A stretch of 37,790 nt of DNA, taken from the NCBI GenBank assembly GCA_937919625.1, contig CALFRK010000062.1, positions 1 through 37,790 on the forward strand, read 5' to 3'. Source of the DNA: an uncultured Ilumatobacter sp. (GTDB lineage Bacteria; Actinomycetota; Acidimicrobiia; Acidimicrobiales; Ilumatobacteraceae). Shown piece by piece: positions 16,046 to 24,399 of this stretch. Below the pieces are notes generated by a model. It made no database searches. It was not told the DNA's origin and saw nothing but the letters and a program-made list of their open reading frames with translations. The position numbers were made by a program, and so were the translations under genes. Numbering within the stretch: position 1 is the first letter of the stretch; the number at the start of each line of letters is the position of its first letter.

Positions 16046-18349
16046 GTGGGACCAGAGCGTCAGGCAAAAGACAAGTTGGTCACCGAACCCAAGCCGGGTT
16101 TTGTCGAGCCGGCGAGGAAAGTTCTGCGGGGCGGGGCCGGCCGCCGATCCGGCCCGCCGATCACGCAGGCCAAACTAGAGGTCGGCCCAGTCAACGACCC
16201 ATACGAGCGGCAAGCCGACGCGGTCGCCGACGCGGTGATGCGCCACTTCGCTGCTGGAACATCCGGGGAAATGATCGACGACGGCGACACGGCGAGCATC
16301 GCCAGCGCCCCGATCTCGAGGATCGCGCGATCGGCTGCAGCCGGGCACAACGGCGGCGAGATCGAGGCGCCGATCGCTTCGCGCATCCAGGGTGCCTCGG
16401 GTGGAAGAGCACTCGATGACCAGACCCGCGGCCGCTTCGAATCGGCGATGGGCGCCGATCTCAGTCCGGTCCGGATCCATACCGACAGCGAGCTGGCGCC
16501 CCAGATCGGGGCCCATGCCTTCACCCACGGCACCGACGTGCATTTTGCTTCAGGCGCCTACGATCCCGGCTCACGATCAGGGCAGCGGCTTCTGGCGCAC
16601 GAACTGACGCACGTCATTCAGCAAACCGGATCGGCGCAGCGGGTTCAGGCGAAACTCTGGACAGTTAAGGAATTCAAGGAAAAGACGGCGGTCAAGTCGC
16701 GGTTTATCGGCAACGATGCGTCAACCGCCCAAGACGTAATCCTTGCGATGCTGGCCGAGTACCAAAAGGCTCCTCGCTCAGACGGTCCGGCGCAGCGCAT
16801 CAGCCGGCTGCGCGCCATGCAAGATGTGGCCCAGCGCTGGCTTGACAATCGCGGCGAGATGTACGCCGATACCACCAACTACACGTTGGCGTCGCTCGAT
16901 CAGGCCAAGAAAACCTTCAACGCCGCCGAGGCAGGAGAGGCAGCTCCGTCCCCCGAGGCGGCCACCGCCAACCCGAAGGCCGAGCGTATGGCAGGTCTCC
17001 AACAGTTCGTTTCGTTGTGCGACTCTGAGATCGCGATGCTGTCGCGGGCGCTGAGCGATGCGCAACTGGACGCGGCGGTCATCGACGAAACCAACAAGAA
17101 CTACAAGAAGGCCAAAGAACGCTACCCAGATCAGAAAGACGCCAAGAGCGTCTTCGGCAAGGTTGGCAAGCTGGCCGACATGGTGGTGGGTGCGCCGGGC
17201 TCGAAAGCCGAGCTCGAGATCACCGCCGACGTGATGGTGCAGCCGGGCGTCTACGTGACATTTGGGGTAAAAGGGGCGGCCGAGCGCGACAAGGGTGGCG
17301 CCGTCAAGCTGCGCTTCGACGTCAACGTCGGGGTCAAGGGCAAAATCAGCGGTGCAGCCGAGTTGTCGGCGACGCTCGGCGGCTTCATCGAGGCCCAGGC
17401 CAAGAGCGGCGTCGAGGCCGCCACCTTGATGAGCTACGCGCTGTATCGCCGTGGCCGCGAGGGGTCGGCTCCGACCGATCTGGTCAGCCTGTTGTGGGGC
17501 GGTGCAACAGGCAACACCGGGCTTGCCAAGTCCGAAGGCTGGTCACGCCAGCTCGAAGAGCAGGTATGGGGTGAAGGGGTCGAAGGTGCCGACCAGTCCT
17601 ACGTACAAAGCGGCGGTCAGTTCGGCGTCGGAGCTGCGCTCGGCGTCGAGGGCGGCCCAGTCTCCGGCGAACTTACTGGCGGCGCCTTCTCCGGTCGCAA
17701 GGTCGACCAACAGTCGTTAAAAGAGCGCAAAGGTGGCGCCGGCGCCCAGAACGTCAAGAGCGACTCGATTCTCAACGCCGGTCAACGCCAGAAACGTACC
17801 GGCGCGGATGTGTTCGGCTGGAATGTCGGCGGCAAGATCAGCGTCGCCGGGCTCACCGTCGGTCTCGCAATCTCTCAGTCGGGTGTGCGCCGGGGTGGCG
17901 GGGCGTCCGGGGCGGCAAAGTCCACGGTGATGCAGCCGGTTTCGATCGAGGCAAGCGGCAGCGGCAAGATGCCTCCGGCACTCGACATCGGGGCCAAGAT
18001 CTATCAACTCATCGAGAAGATGGTCCGCGCCGCCGAAAAGGCTGAGAAAGACAACGGCGATCCAGAGGCGGCCGCTGACAAGGCGTTGCTCAAGACACTG
18101 GCGATGACGACCCCCAGCGTGCTCACGCCACAAGGCGGGATCCAGGTCCCGGCTGCCGCCGATCTCACGATCGGGGTCACCATCAAGGCCGGTGGCACCG
18201 AAGGCAAACCGCCCGAACTCGAGGTCTCGGTCGGCACCAAGAAAGAGGCCAGCTTGCCGATTCCCGACGTCCTCAAGGTCAAGCTCACGAAGAGCCAGGC
18301 GTTCTTCATGTGGTCGTCGAAGGACGGCCCTTGGGTACTGGGCGAATAG
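16046..18349 (+). CDS. DUF4157 (HExxH) protein, putative eCIS-associated effector
   Basis: 767 residues, no signal peptide. The N-terminus has the LEVGPVNDPYERQADAVADAVM segment seen in front of DUF4157. DUF4157 itself spans about 120-195 (FESAMGADLSPVRIHTD...HFASGAYDP...LLAHELTHVIQQ). It includes the zinc-metallopeptidase motif HELTH at 185-189. DUF4157 proteins are known to be enriched in extracellular contractile injection system (eCIS) loci and are regarded as candidate effectors. A helical segment (about 200-370) and a long Gly/Val/Lys-rich, probably beta-strand region (about 380-767) follow, whose function I cannot name. No eCIS sheath, tube or baseplate gene is in the window, so this is an orphan locus. 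The GTG start has GGGAGGGG upstream. The next gene starts 15 nt later. Confidence 0.85.
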   Translation: MGPERQAKDKLVTEPKPGFVEPARKVLRGGAGRRSGPPITQAKLEVGPVNDPYERQADAVADAVMRHFAAGTSGEMIDDGDTASIASAPISRIARSAAAGHNGGEIEAPIASRIQGASGGRALDDQTRGRFESAMGADLSPVRIHTDSELAPQIGAHAFTHGTDVHFASGAYDPGSRSGQRLLAHELTHVIQQTGSAQRVQAKLWTVKEFKEKTAVKSRFIGNDASTAQDVILAMLAEYQKAPRSDGPAQRISRLRAMQDVAQRWLDNRGEMYADTTNYTLASLDQAKKTFNAAEAGEAAPSPEAATANPKAERMAGLQQFVSLCDSEIAMLSRALSDAQLDAAVIDETNKNYKKAKERYPDQKDAKSVFGKVGKLADMVVGAPGSKAELEITADVMVQPGVYVTFGVKGAAERDKGGAVKLRFDVNVGVKGKISGAAELSATLGGFIEAQAKSGVEAATLMSYALYRRGREGSAPTDLVSLLWGGATGNTGLAKSEGWSRQLEEQVWGEGVEGADQSYVQSGGQFGVGAALGVEGGPVSGELTGGAFSGRKVDQQSLKERKGGAGAQNVKSDSILNAGQRQKRTGADVFGWNVGGKISVAGLTVGLAISQSGVRRGGGASGAAKSTVMQPVSIEASGSGKMPPALDIGAKIYQLIEKMVRAAEKAEKDNGDPEAAADKALLKTLAMTTPSVLTPQGGIQVPAAADLTIGVTIKAGGTEGKPPELEVSVGTKKEASLPIPDVLKVKLTKSQAFFMWSSKDGPWVLGE

Positions 18350-18364
18350 GTCAGCGTTGCGCCC

Positions 18365-19336
18365 ATGTTCGACCCCATCAACCTGCCGATCCGGCTTCCG
18401 ATCGGCGCCCCGTTTCCCGTCGACGTCGTCGACGCCGAGCCAAGCCTTTCGCAGTACCGGATCACGATCCAGGTTCCCTACGACACGTGGGACACGGTCG
18501 ATGTGTTCGAGGCCTTCAACCTCAAGACAGACGTTCGCGGGCCCGGTCAGATCTCTGGCAAGGGTGACGTTCGCCTCGAGCTGCGGCTGGCCGATGATCT
18601 GGTTCCAGAACTGATCCAGCGGATCGCTCAACTCGGTCCACGTGACGGCGTGCTCGAGCTCGCCAACTCCGGCGACGACGCGCCGGAACTCGTGACCGAG
18701 AGTTGGTTCGCGCTGCACGTCACACAGGCTGTTGAACTGCCTGAAGAGTTGCGGCAGCCTGGCAATCAGGTGCGCAGCGGGTTCTCGACCACATGGGCCG
18801 ATGCAGACACCGTCGAATTGGCGGCACCGCAGACCCCTGTCGTTCCGCAACACCGCCCCGACCCGGCGAGCGAGCCGTGGCCTGAGCTATTGGCCGTCGT
18901 GCATGGGTATCTCGATGCCAACGGCATCTCGTTCGTGCGTCACCAAGGCGCCGACATGGTGTCGTCCGAGGTCGAGGGCATCAATGGCACATGGTCGATG
19001 TGGATCCACTCTCGCGAGTCGGAACGTCAGGTACTGGTGTACTCCGTGTTCCCGCAGCCGATCGACGAAGCGCACCGCGGTCAGGTTGCCGAGCTGATCG
19101 GGCGCCTCAATGTTCGCATGCTCACGGGCAACTTTGAAATCGACCCCGACGACGGCGGGTTCCGTTGTCGCACGTCGATCATCGTCAACGGCGCGACGCT
19201 CAACAACGATCTGCTCGATGGTGTGATCCCTTCGAACTCGATGGCGATGGATCACGGTGTGGCAGCGCTTCAACTGTTGCTAGGTGGGGCGACCATCGAC
19301 GAGGCGATCGCCGCTGCACCCAAGCCGAGTAGCTGA
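18365..19336 (+). CDS. YbjN-domain protein, partner of the DUF4157 gene
   Basis: 323 residues. Residues 1-150 form a predicted beta-rich domain that I do not recognise. A Pro-rich linker (QTPVVPQHRPDP) comes next. Residues about 170-318 match the YbjN family well: NGTWSMWIHSRESERQVLVYSVFPQPID, LNVRMLTGNFEIDPDDGGFRCRTSI, and a final GATIDEAIA. YbjN folds like type III secretion chaperones, and members are often called sensory transduction regulators without proof. The gene begins 15 nt after the DUF4157 stop, so they are almost surely co-transcribed. A role as chaperone, adaptor or immunity partner for the DUF4157 protein is inference. Confidence 0.8.
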   Translation: MFDPINLPIRLPIGAPFPVDVVDAEPSLSQYRITIQVPYDTWDTVDVFEAFNLKTDVRGPGQISGKGDVRLELRLADDLVPELIQRIAQLGPRDGVLELANSGDDAPELVTESWFALHVTQAVELPEELRQPGNQVRSGFSTTWADADTVELAAPQTPVVPQHRPDPASEPWPELLAVVHGYLDANGISFVRHQGADMVSSEVEGINGTWSMWIHSRESERQVLVYSVFPQPIDEAHRGQVAELIGRLNVRMLTGNFEIDPDDGGFRCRTSIIVNGATLNNDLLDGVIPSNSMAMDHGVAALQLLLGGATIDEAIAAAPKPSS

Positions 19337-19349
19337 TCGGCGGCGCTTC

Positions 19350-19424
19350 ATCAGCTCCGGTCGTATCAGCACCGGTCGCATCAGCACCGGTCGCATCAGC
19401 ACCGGTCGCATCAGCAGTGGTCAA
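19350..19424. repeat. 15-bp tandem repeat, five units
   Basis: Five consecutive 15-bp units of ATCAGCACCGGTCGC (19350-19424). The middle three are identical and the outer two are diverged. It is non-coding, directly after the YbjN gene and 61 nt before the next lipoprotein gene. Each unit holds ACCGGT, a palindrome. It could be a slipped-strand array or a transcript end. Confidence 0.9.
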
Positions 19425-19485
19425 AAGCCTCTTTGAGACCCTGGTCGGCGCTCGTAACGTTTGGGTCTGAAAGAAAGAGGTGTTG

Positions 19486-20532
19486 ATGCGGGCGAGAGCG
19501 GTTGTCGCAGTCGGAGCGTTGATCCTCAGCGGCTGTGGTGCTGGTGACGTCACCGAGTCGACCGAGTATGTGTCGCTGGAGACCGAAAACCAGTCGCTCT
19601 CTGGTGATCTCGAGGGCGCCCGCGTCGAACTCGGTGTAAGCGAACGACAGATGCACGAACTCGATGGCCAGCTGAGCGAGTCACAGGAACAGCTTGCTGA
19701 AGCCAAACAGCAAGGCCTCGAAATCAGCGCCGACTTTGCCGACTTCCTCGCCTATCAGTTCTCTAACGCCGGTGGTCTCAGCATCAGCCAATCCGAGTGC
19801 CTCAGCGATGGCATGGTGGAAGACGACTCGGCGCGGGCTGCGTACCTGGTACTGCTCAGGTCGACCGACCCTGCGTCGAGCGAGACGACCGGGGCGTACG
19901 CAAGCTTGAACGGTCTGTTCGAGGCCTGCGATCTCAATCTGCCAGCTCTTGACGACGGCTCGACACCGACGACTCCGATCGAGTTACCGCAGGAAGTCGC
20001 CGATGCGACTCGCCCGGTCGAGGTGATCGGTGCCCCGTTGCCGGTACTGGCAACAGCTGATAGCGACGCCGATCCGGCGAAAGGCACCAAAGCACCGGTG
20101 CTGGTCGGCGAGGACTATGAGGGGCATCCCGTTCGCATCGATGCCGCTGTTTCGGGGCCGACGATGGTGGTGGTCCTGGCACACTGGTGTCCTCACTGCA
20201 ATGCCGAGATCCCTCGATTGAACCAGTTGCGCGATGAGGGTCGGATCCCCGAAGCGGTCAATCTCATCGCCATCAGCTCGGCGATCGACCCGGCAGCACC
20301 AAACTTCCCACCGGACGTTTGGATCGCCGACATGGACTGGACATATCCCGTATTGGCCGACGGCATCGATCTCGAACGTGGGCTCTTCATCGGCTCGGAT
20401 GCCTTCGGGACCAGCGGGTTCCCTTTCACGGTACTGATCGACGGTGACGGTAATGTCGCCGCACGGTGGGCGGGCGAACGCGACCCAGAAGAGATCGTCA
20501 CGCTGCTCGACGCCCTCGTCGCTTCGGCCTGA
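19486..20532 (+). CDS. Thioredoxin-like (TlpA type) lipoprotein
   Basis: 348 residues. A short signal peptide ends in the lipobox LILSGC (lipid-anchored Cys17). Residues about 28-70 form a coiled coil (ENQSLSGDLEGARVELGVSERQ...). A region with two cysteines follows, with a Pro/Thr-rich spacer. The C-terminal TlpA/thioredoxin fold (about 200-345) has the redox motif HWCPHCNAEIP (C235, C238), DMDWTYPVLAD and the cis-Pro segment TSGFPFTVLIDGDG. It should work outside the membrane as a thiol-disulfide oxidoreductase. The ATG at 19486 is chosen for AAGAGG just upstream; an in-frame GTG lies at 19480. It is followed by another lipoprotein gene on the same strand. Confidence 0.88.
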   Translation: MRARAVVAVGALILSGCGAGDVTESTEYVSLETENQSLSGDLEGARVELGVSERQMHELDGQLSESQEQLAEAKQQGLEISADFADFLAYQFSNAGGLSISQSECLSDGMVEDDSARAAYLVLLRSTDPASSETTGAYASLNGLFEACDLNLPALDDGSTPTTPIELPQEVADATRPVEVIGAPLPVLATADSDADPAKGTKAPVLVGEDYEGHPVRIDAAVSGPTMVVVLAHWCPHCNAEIPRLNQLRDEGRIPEAVNLIAISSAIDPAAPNFPPDVWIADMDWTYPVLADGIDLERGLFIGSDAFGTSGFPFTVLIDGDGNVAARWAGERDPEEIVTLLDALVASA

Positions 20533-20563
20533 GCCGATTGCCATCGGGGGCTACGCTGTTCGA

Positions 20564-21457
20564 ATGAAGTCGAGTCGGTTGCGGCGGATGGCTGGCGTCG
20601 CCGTGATAACGATGCTGGCAATTTCGGCGTGTATCGCATCAGACGACAACGACGTCAGCTTCGTGTCGAGTTCACGCAGCGGGTTCGGTGGCGATCTCGA
20701 ATGTGACGAAGCGGCCCTCGGCAGTGATGACCTGACGAGTTTCGTGGTTGCTCACCGTGTCGTCGACGGTGAGCTCGGCGAGGCGTGTTTCGGTGAGCGA
20801 AACGAAGTCGTGCTCGACGCGTGGTCAAAGCTGGCCGAGATCACACCACCCGGTCAGCTCGGCGACCTGGGGTTGTTTGGCGGGTTCACCAGCGACGAGG
20901 GTGGCGACGAGGTGACGCTGGCGTTCGTCAACACGATCGACGATGACGGCACTCTGTTCCGGATGTCGATCAACGTTGAAGAAGCCGACATCGACCCCGA
21001 CGAACTCTTGCTCACGATGGCACACGAGTTCAGCCATGTCTTCACCGGTGTCAGCACGCAGATCGACCGTTCGTCGGATTCCGACGAGTCGTGCCAGACG
21101 TACTTCAATGGCGAGGGGTGCTATGCACCCGACTCCTTGATGTACAGCTGGATCGAACAGTTCTGGGGGAACGGCCTGATCGACGAGATCGACGCCGACG
21201 CCGACCCGACAGCCGGTTCGGGCCAGGATCGGTGCGACTCAAGCCCTGGCTTCTTCGGCGCCTATGCCGCCAGCGGGCCCGAAGAGGACTTCGCCGAAAG
21301 CTTCTCGGCGTATGTATTCGAGTTGCAAGCCGACACCGACGCCCAGCAGGACAAGCTCGACTGGATCGACGGACAGCCTGGGCTTGCGGAGTTCAGAAAC
21401 CGCGCCATCGCGGCTGGCTACACGCCGTTGCAGAACAACTTCGATCGCTGCGGTTGA
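20564..21457 (+). CDS. Putative zinc metallopeptidase lipoprotein
   Basis: 297 residues. The signal peptide ends in AISAC (Cys23, lipobox). The motif MAHEFSHVFTG gives HExxH at 154-158, and EDFAESFSAYVFE about 90 residues later may supply the third zinc ligand, as in gluzincin-like enzymes. Several cysteines (ECDE, EACFGE, ESCQTYFNGEGCY, DRCDS, FDRCG) suggest disulfides in an exported protein, which fits its neighbour, the thioredoxin-like lipoprotein 31 nt upstream. I do not recognise a named family; substrate unknown. Confidence 0.75.
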   Translation: MKSSRLRRMAGVAVITMLAISACIASDDNDVSFVSSSRSGFGGDLECDEAALGSDDLTSFVVAHRVVDGELGEACFGERNEVVLDAWSKLAEITPPGQLGDLGLFGGFTSDEGGDEVTLAFVNTIDDDGTLFRMSINVEEADIDPDELLLTMAHEFSHVFTGVSTQIDRSSDSDESCQTYFNGEGCYAPDSLMYSWIEQFWGNGLIDEIDADADPTAGSGQDRCDSSPGFFGAYAASGPEEDFAESFSAYVFELQADTDAQQDKLDWIDGQPGLAEFRNRAIAAGYTPLQNNFDRCG

Positions 21458-21465
21458 GCTGACCG

Positions 21466-22464
21466 TCAGCGGTCGTGGTCGCCCTGGCGGTACACGGCTG
21501 TGATCTCGTCGAGGCGGACCTTCACATCGGGGTCGATCGGTGACTCGGTGGCGGCCAGCAAGGCCGCCAGTTGCTCGGGGCTGCTAGCACCGATGATCGG
21601 CGACGTGACCGTGGGGTTGGCGAGTACCCACTGCACAGCCAGCGTGGTGATCGGTACGCCGGCGTCCTCGGCGACGGCTCGAACCTGCTCGACCGAATCG
21701 AACATGGCGGCGTGCCAATAACGTTCGGTGTACGTGCCCTGCGCCCTACCCAGCGTGAAGCGGGTGCCCTCGGTCGGGACCCCTGGCCGGTGTTTGCCCG
21801 TGAGCATGCCGCCCGCCAGAGGGTTGTACGGGATGACGGCAACACTCTCCTCGGCGCAAAGTGGTAGCAGCTCGCGTTCGATCTCGCGGAACAGCATGTT
21901 GTACCTGGGCTGAACGCTTTCGAACCGACTGATGCCGTGCAGTTCGCTGCGTCCGATCGATCGAGCGAGTTGGTAGGCGAGCGTATTCGAACATCCGACG
22001 TAGCGAACCTTGCCCGAACGCACCAGGTCGTCCATCGCCTGCAAGGTCTCGTCGATGTGAACATTCGGGTCGTAGAAGTGGATCTGGTACAGATCGACAT
22101 AGTCGGTTCCCAGCCGCCTCAGCGAAGCATCGATCGCCCGCATGATGTTTTTGCGGCTGTTGCCTTGGTCCCAGGTGTGTGGGCCGGTGCGGGCGAAGCA
22201 CTTGGTGGCGAGCACGATGTCTTCGCGGGTACGCCCGCTGCGTTGCATCCACTGACCGACCAACTGCTCGGTGCGCCCGATCGTCTCGACCGGTCCGCCG
22301 AGTGGGTAGGCGTCGGCGGTGTCGAAGAACGTGATCCCTGCGTCGAAGGCGGCGTCCATGATGGCGAACGAAGTGTCGTCATCGCACTGGAAACCGAAGG
22401 TCATGGTGCCCAGGCACAAACGCGAAACCCGGAGGCCCGTGCGGCCGAATCGAATGTGATCCAT
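21466..22464 (-). CDS. Aldo/keto reductase
   Basis: 332 residues, the normal length. It is an NADPH-dependent oxidoreductase with a TIM-barrel fold. The catalytic tetrad is present: D48 and Y53 (FFDTADAYPLGG), K88 (LATKCF) and H129 (YQIHFYD). The C-terminal cofactor region shows SPIIGASSPEQL. The start MDHIRFGRTGLRVSRLCLGTM is typical. Substrate cannot be told. It ends 9 nt from the convergent metallopeptidase gene. The acyl-CoA dehydrogenase lies upstream on the same strand with a 121-nt gap, so they may share a transcript. Confidence 0.93.
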   Translation of the reverse strand: MDHIRFGRTGLRVSRLCLGTMTFGFQCDDDTSFAIMDAAFDAGITFFDTADAYPLGGPVETIGRTEQLVGQWMQRSGRTREDIVLATKCFARTGPHTWDQGNSRKNIMRAIDASLRRLGTDYVDLYQIHFYDPNVHIDETLQAMDDLVRSGKVRYVGCSNTLAYQLARSIGRSELHGISRFESVQPRYNMLFREIERELLPLCAEESVAVIPYNPLAGGMLTGKHRPGVPTEGTRFTLGRAQGTYTERYWHAAMFDSVEQVRAVAEDAGVPITTLAVQWVLANPTVTSPIIGASSPEQLAALLAATESPIDPDVKVRLDEITAVYRQGDHDR

Positions 22465-22585
22465 GTCGCACGGTACCCCCGCGCTCGCCCCCGAAACGCA
22501 GCTGGGCGGTTTGCGGCATCACCGAACGTGTTCGCCGGACTTTCGGTCGTGGTGGAGCCACTGCTCGTTCAACGGCGCCTCAGGC

Positions 22586-23695
22586 TCAGGGGCGTGGCTC
22601 GCGTGGAAGCCCCAGAACGCGCTCGCCCAGAATGTTGCGCATGATGTCGGACGTGCCACCCATGATGGTGTAGCCGGGCGAGTACAGCAACCCGTGCACA
22701 ACATCGCCCCAAACCATGGCATCAGCCCCAAAGGAGCGCGCCACAAACTCGGATACTCGCCATTCGTGTTCGGTGCAGAAACACTTGGTGGCGGCCGAAA
22801 ACCCCTTGGGTGCTTGCCGCAACACCTCTCGCGTCACCAGGATACGACCGATCCTGTAGTTCGATTCGAGTGAGGCGATCTCCTGGCGCACTCGCGGGTC
22901 GCTGCGGTCGGCTCGCTGAACGGCGATTGTGAACAGGGCATGGTTAGACACCAGGCGATCGATGCCGCCACGCTCGTGCTCGAGCTGGCGCATCGTCTGC
23001 TTGAAGGCGTTTCCTTCGAGCCCGACCAGATTCGTGATGGGCACCCGAACGTCGGTCAAGAACACCTCGCAAAAGTGCTGGTTGGTGGTCATGTCCTTGA
23101 TTGGACGGACCTCTATGCCGGGGGTGTTCATCGGCACGATGATCTCGCTGATGCCCTGGTGCGGCGGACCCTCGGTGGAGGTGCGGCAGATCACATAGCA
23201 ATAGTCGGCGACGGCGCCGAAGCTGGTCCACATCTTTTGGCCGTTGATGACGAACTCGTCGCCGTCACGTATCGCCTGTGTCGACAGGCTGGCGAGATCG
23301 CTGCCGGCGTTCGGTTCGGACATTCCGATGCACCACGTATCGTCGCCAGACAACATGCCAGGTAAGAACGCCTGTTGCTGGTCGGGGCGGCCGTAGGCGA
23401 TCAGTGACGGACCCATCTGTCGATCAGCAAACCACATCGCCGCGATTGGCGCGCCTGCCACGATCAATTCCTCGCCGATGATCAAGCGGTCGAGGGGAGG
23501 TCGACCGGCGCCTCCGAATTCGGTCGGCCAGGTCAGACCGATCCAACCGAGGGCGGCCATCTCCTTGGCGAACTCTTTCGAGAACCCGTTGATCCAAGAG
23601 TCGTTGTGCCGGCCATATCGGGCGACCGCCGACTGGGCGACCGAACGTGCCTGTTCACGAAGTTCGAGCTGTTCTGTGGTCCACGTGAAGTCCAT
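22586..23695 (-). CDS. Acyl-CoA dehydrogenase
   Basis: 369 residues. It is an FAD-dependent enzyme of the ACAD family, oxidising acyl-CoA thioesters. N-terminal helical domain MDFTWTTEQLELREQARSV; FAD/substrate loop GMSEPNAGSDLASLSTQA and GQKMWTSFGAVADY; C-terminal YTIMGGTSDIMRNILGERVLGLPRE, typical of the FadE-like actinobacterial group. The catalytic Glu is not securely placed by eye. ATG 23695 is preferred over a longer frame to 23749 because homology begins there. No electron-transfer flavoprotein gene is nearby. Confidence 0.92.
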   Translation of the reverse strand: MDFTWTTEQLELREQARSVAQSAVARYGRHNDSWINGFSKEFAKEMAALGWIGLTWPTEFGGAGRPPLDRLIIGEELIVAGAPIAAMWFADRQMGPSLIAYGRPDQQQAFLPGMLSGDDTWCIGMSEPNAGSDLASLSTQAIRDGDEFVINGQKMWTSFGAVADYCYVICRTSTEGPPHQGISEIIVPMNTPGIEVRPIKDMTTNQHFCEVFLTDVRVPITNLVGLEGNAFKQTMRQLEHERGGIDRLVSNHALFTIAVQRADRSDPRVRQEIASLESNYRIGRILVTREVLRQAPKGFSAATKCFCTEHEWRVSEFVARSFGADAMVWGDVVHGLLYSPGYTIMGGTSDIMRNILGERVLGLPREPRP

Positions 23696-23806
23696 CGGAC
23701 ACGATCGTAAAAGAAGTTGGGACGAGACACCGCATTGACGTCGAATCACGCAGAGTGGTCAAGTGACCCTAGTTCGTGGTATCTGCGTGGTCGTCACCAT
23801 CGACTC

Positions 23807-23836
23807 TTGACAAGAAAACCCGATATTTCTTGAATT
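23807..23836 (+). promoter_or_regulatory. Candidate promoter of the small secreted protein gene
   Basis: TTGACA (23807-23812) is a perfect -35, with an 18-bp AT-rich spacer and TGAATT (23831-23836) as a weaker -10. The stretch is strikingly AT-rich for this genome. A small palindrome GGTCA-AG-TGACC (23757-23768) lies upstream and could be an operator. Confidence 0.55.
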
Positions 23837-23878
23837 TTGACGTGACAGAGGTGCCGTGTGTTTCTTACGCTGATGTAC

Positions 23879-24292
23879 ATGAAGAGGCAGCACGACTCGC
23901 GAGTACGTCGCACAGCGCTCGTCGCCGCCGTGGCGACTCTCGGCTTGTGGGGTTCGTTCGGTGCCTCCGCCCATGCCGATGACGAACCGGTCGCCGTCCC
24001 GCCTGTTGAAACCGGCGAGAGTGGCGAAGCGATCGTCGCTGTCGGGGCGCCTCCTGTTCCACCCACCACAGTCGTGGTGGCCGTCGGGCTTCCTCCAGTT
24101 CCTGCGCCTCCGGTCGCCGCCCCGGTCGAAGCAGTCGTCGTTCAGCAGCCAATGCCTCAGACGCAGCGAGTGCAGCCGCCGGCGGCCGCCGGTTTGCGCA
24201 GCCCCGTCGACGTCGAGCGGATCACCGACGTGATCGTCGATGTCGCCGCCACGGTTCAGGCCGGGCTGGCGCTGATCGACAGCCGACTCTGA
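23879..24292 (+). CDS. Small secreted Pro/Val-rich protein
   Basis: 137 residues from ATG 23879 (GTG 23858 and ATG 23873 are in frame). A signal peptide is clear: MKRQHDSRVRR, a hydrophobic core, then ASAHA just before DDEP. The mature protein begins acidic, then has low-complexity Val/Pro/Ala segments (VGAPPVPPTTVVVAVGLPPVPAPPVAAP). It ends in a short amphipathic helix (VDVERITDVIVDVAATVQAGLALIDS). I do not recognise a family. It could be a wall- or envelope-associated peptide. Confidence 0.65.
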   Translation: MKRQHDSRVRRTALVAAVATLGLWGSFGASAHADDEPVAVPPVETGESGEAIVAVGAPPVPPTTVVVAVGLPPVPAPPVAAPVEAVVVQQPMPQTQRVQPPAAAGLRSPVDVERITDVIVDVAATVQAGLALIDSRL

Positions 24293-24399
24293 TCAGCACC
24301 GCTGTCCGACTTGGATGACCGGCAGCCTACGCGATCGGGCCAATTGTTTGACTGGTGTCAGAGGTGCCCACAGCGCGCCGACGATTTGGGTCGTGGACG

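Noticed and set aside
19350-19424. CRISPR array
   Set aside because: The 15-bp units are directly adjacent with no spacers, and there are no cas genes in the window. It is a simple tandem repeat.
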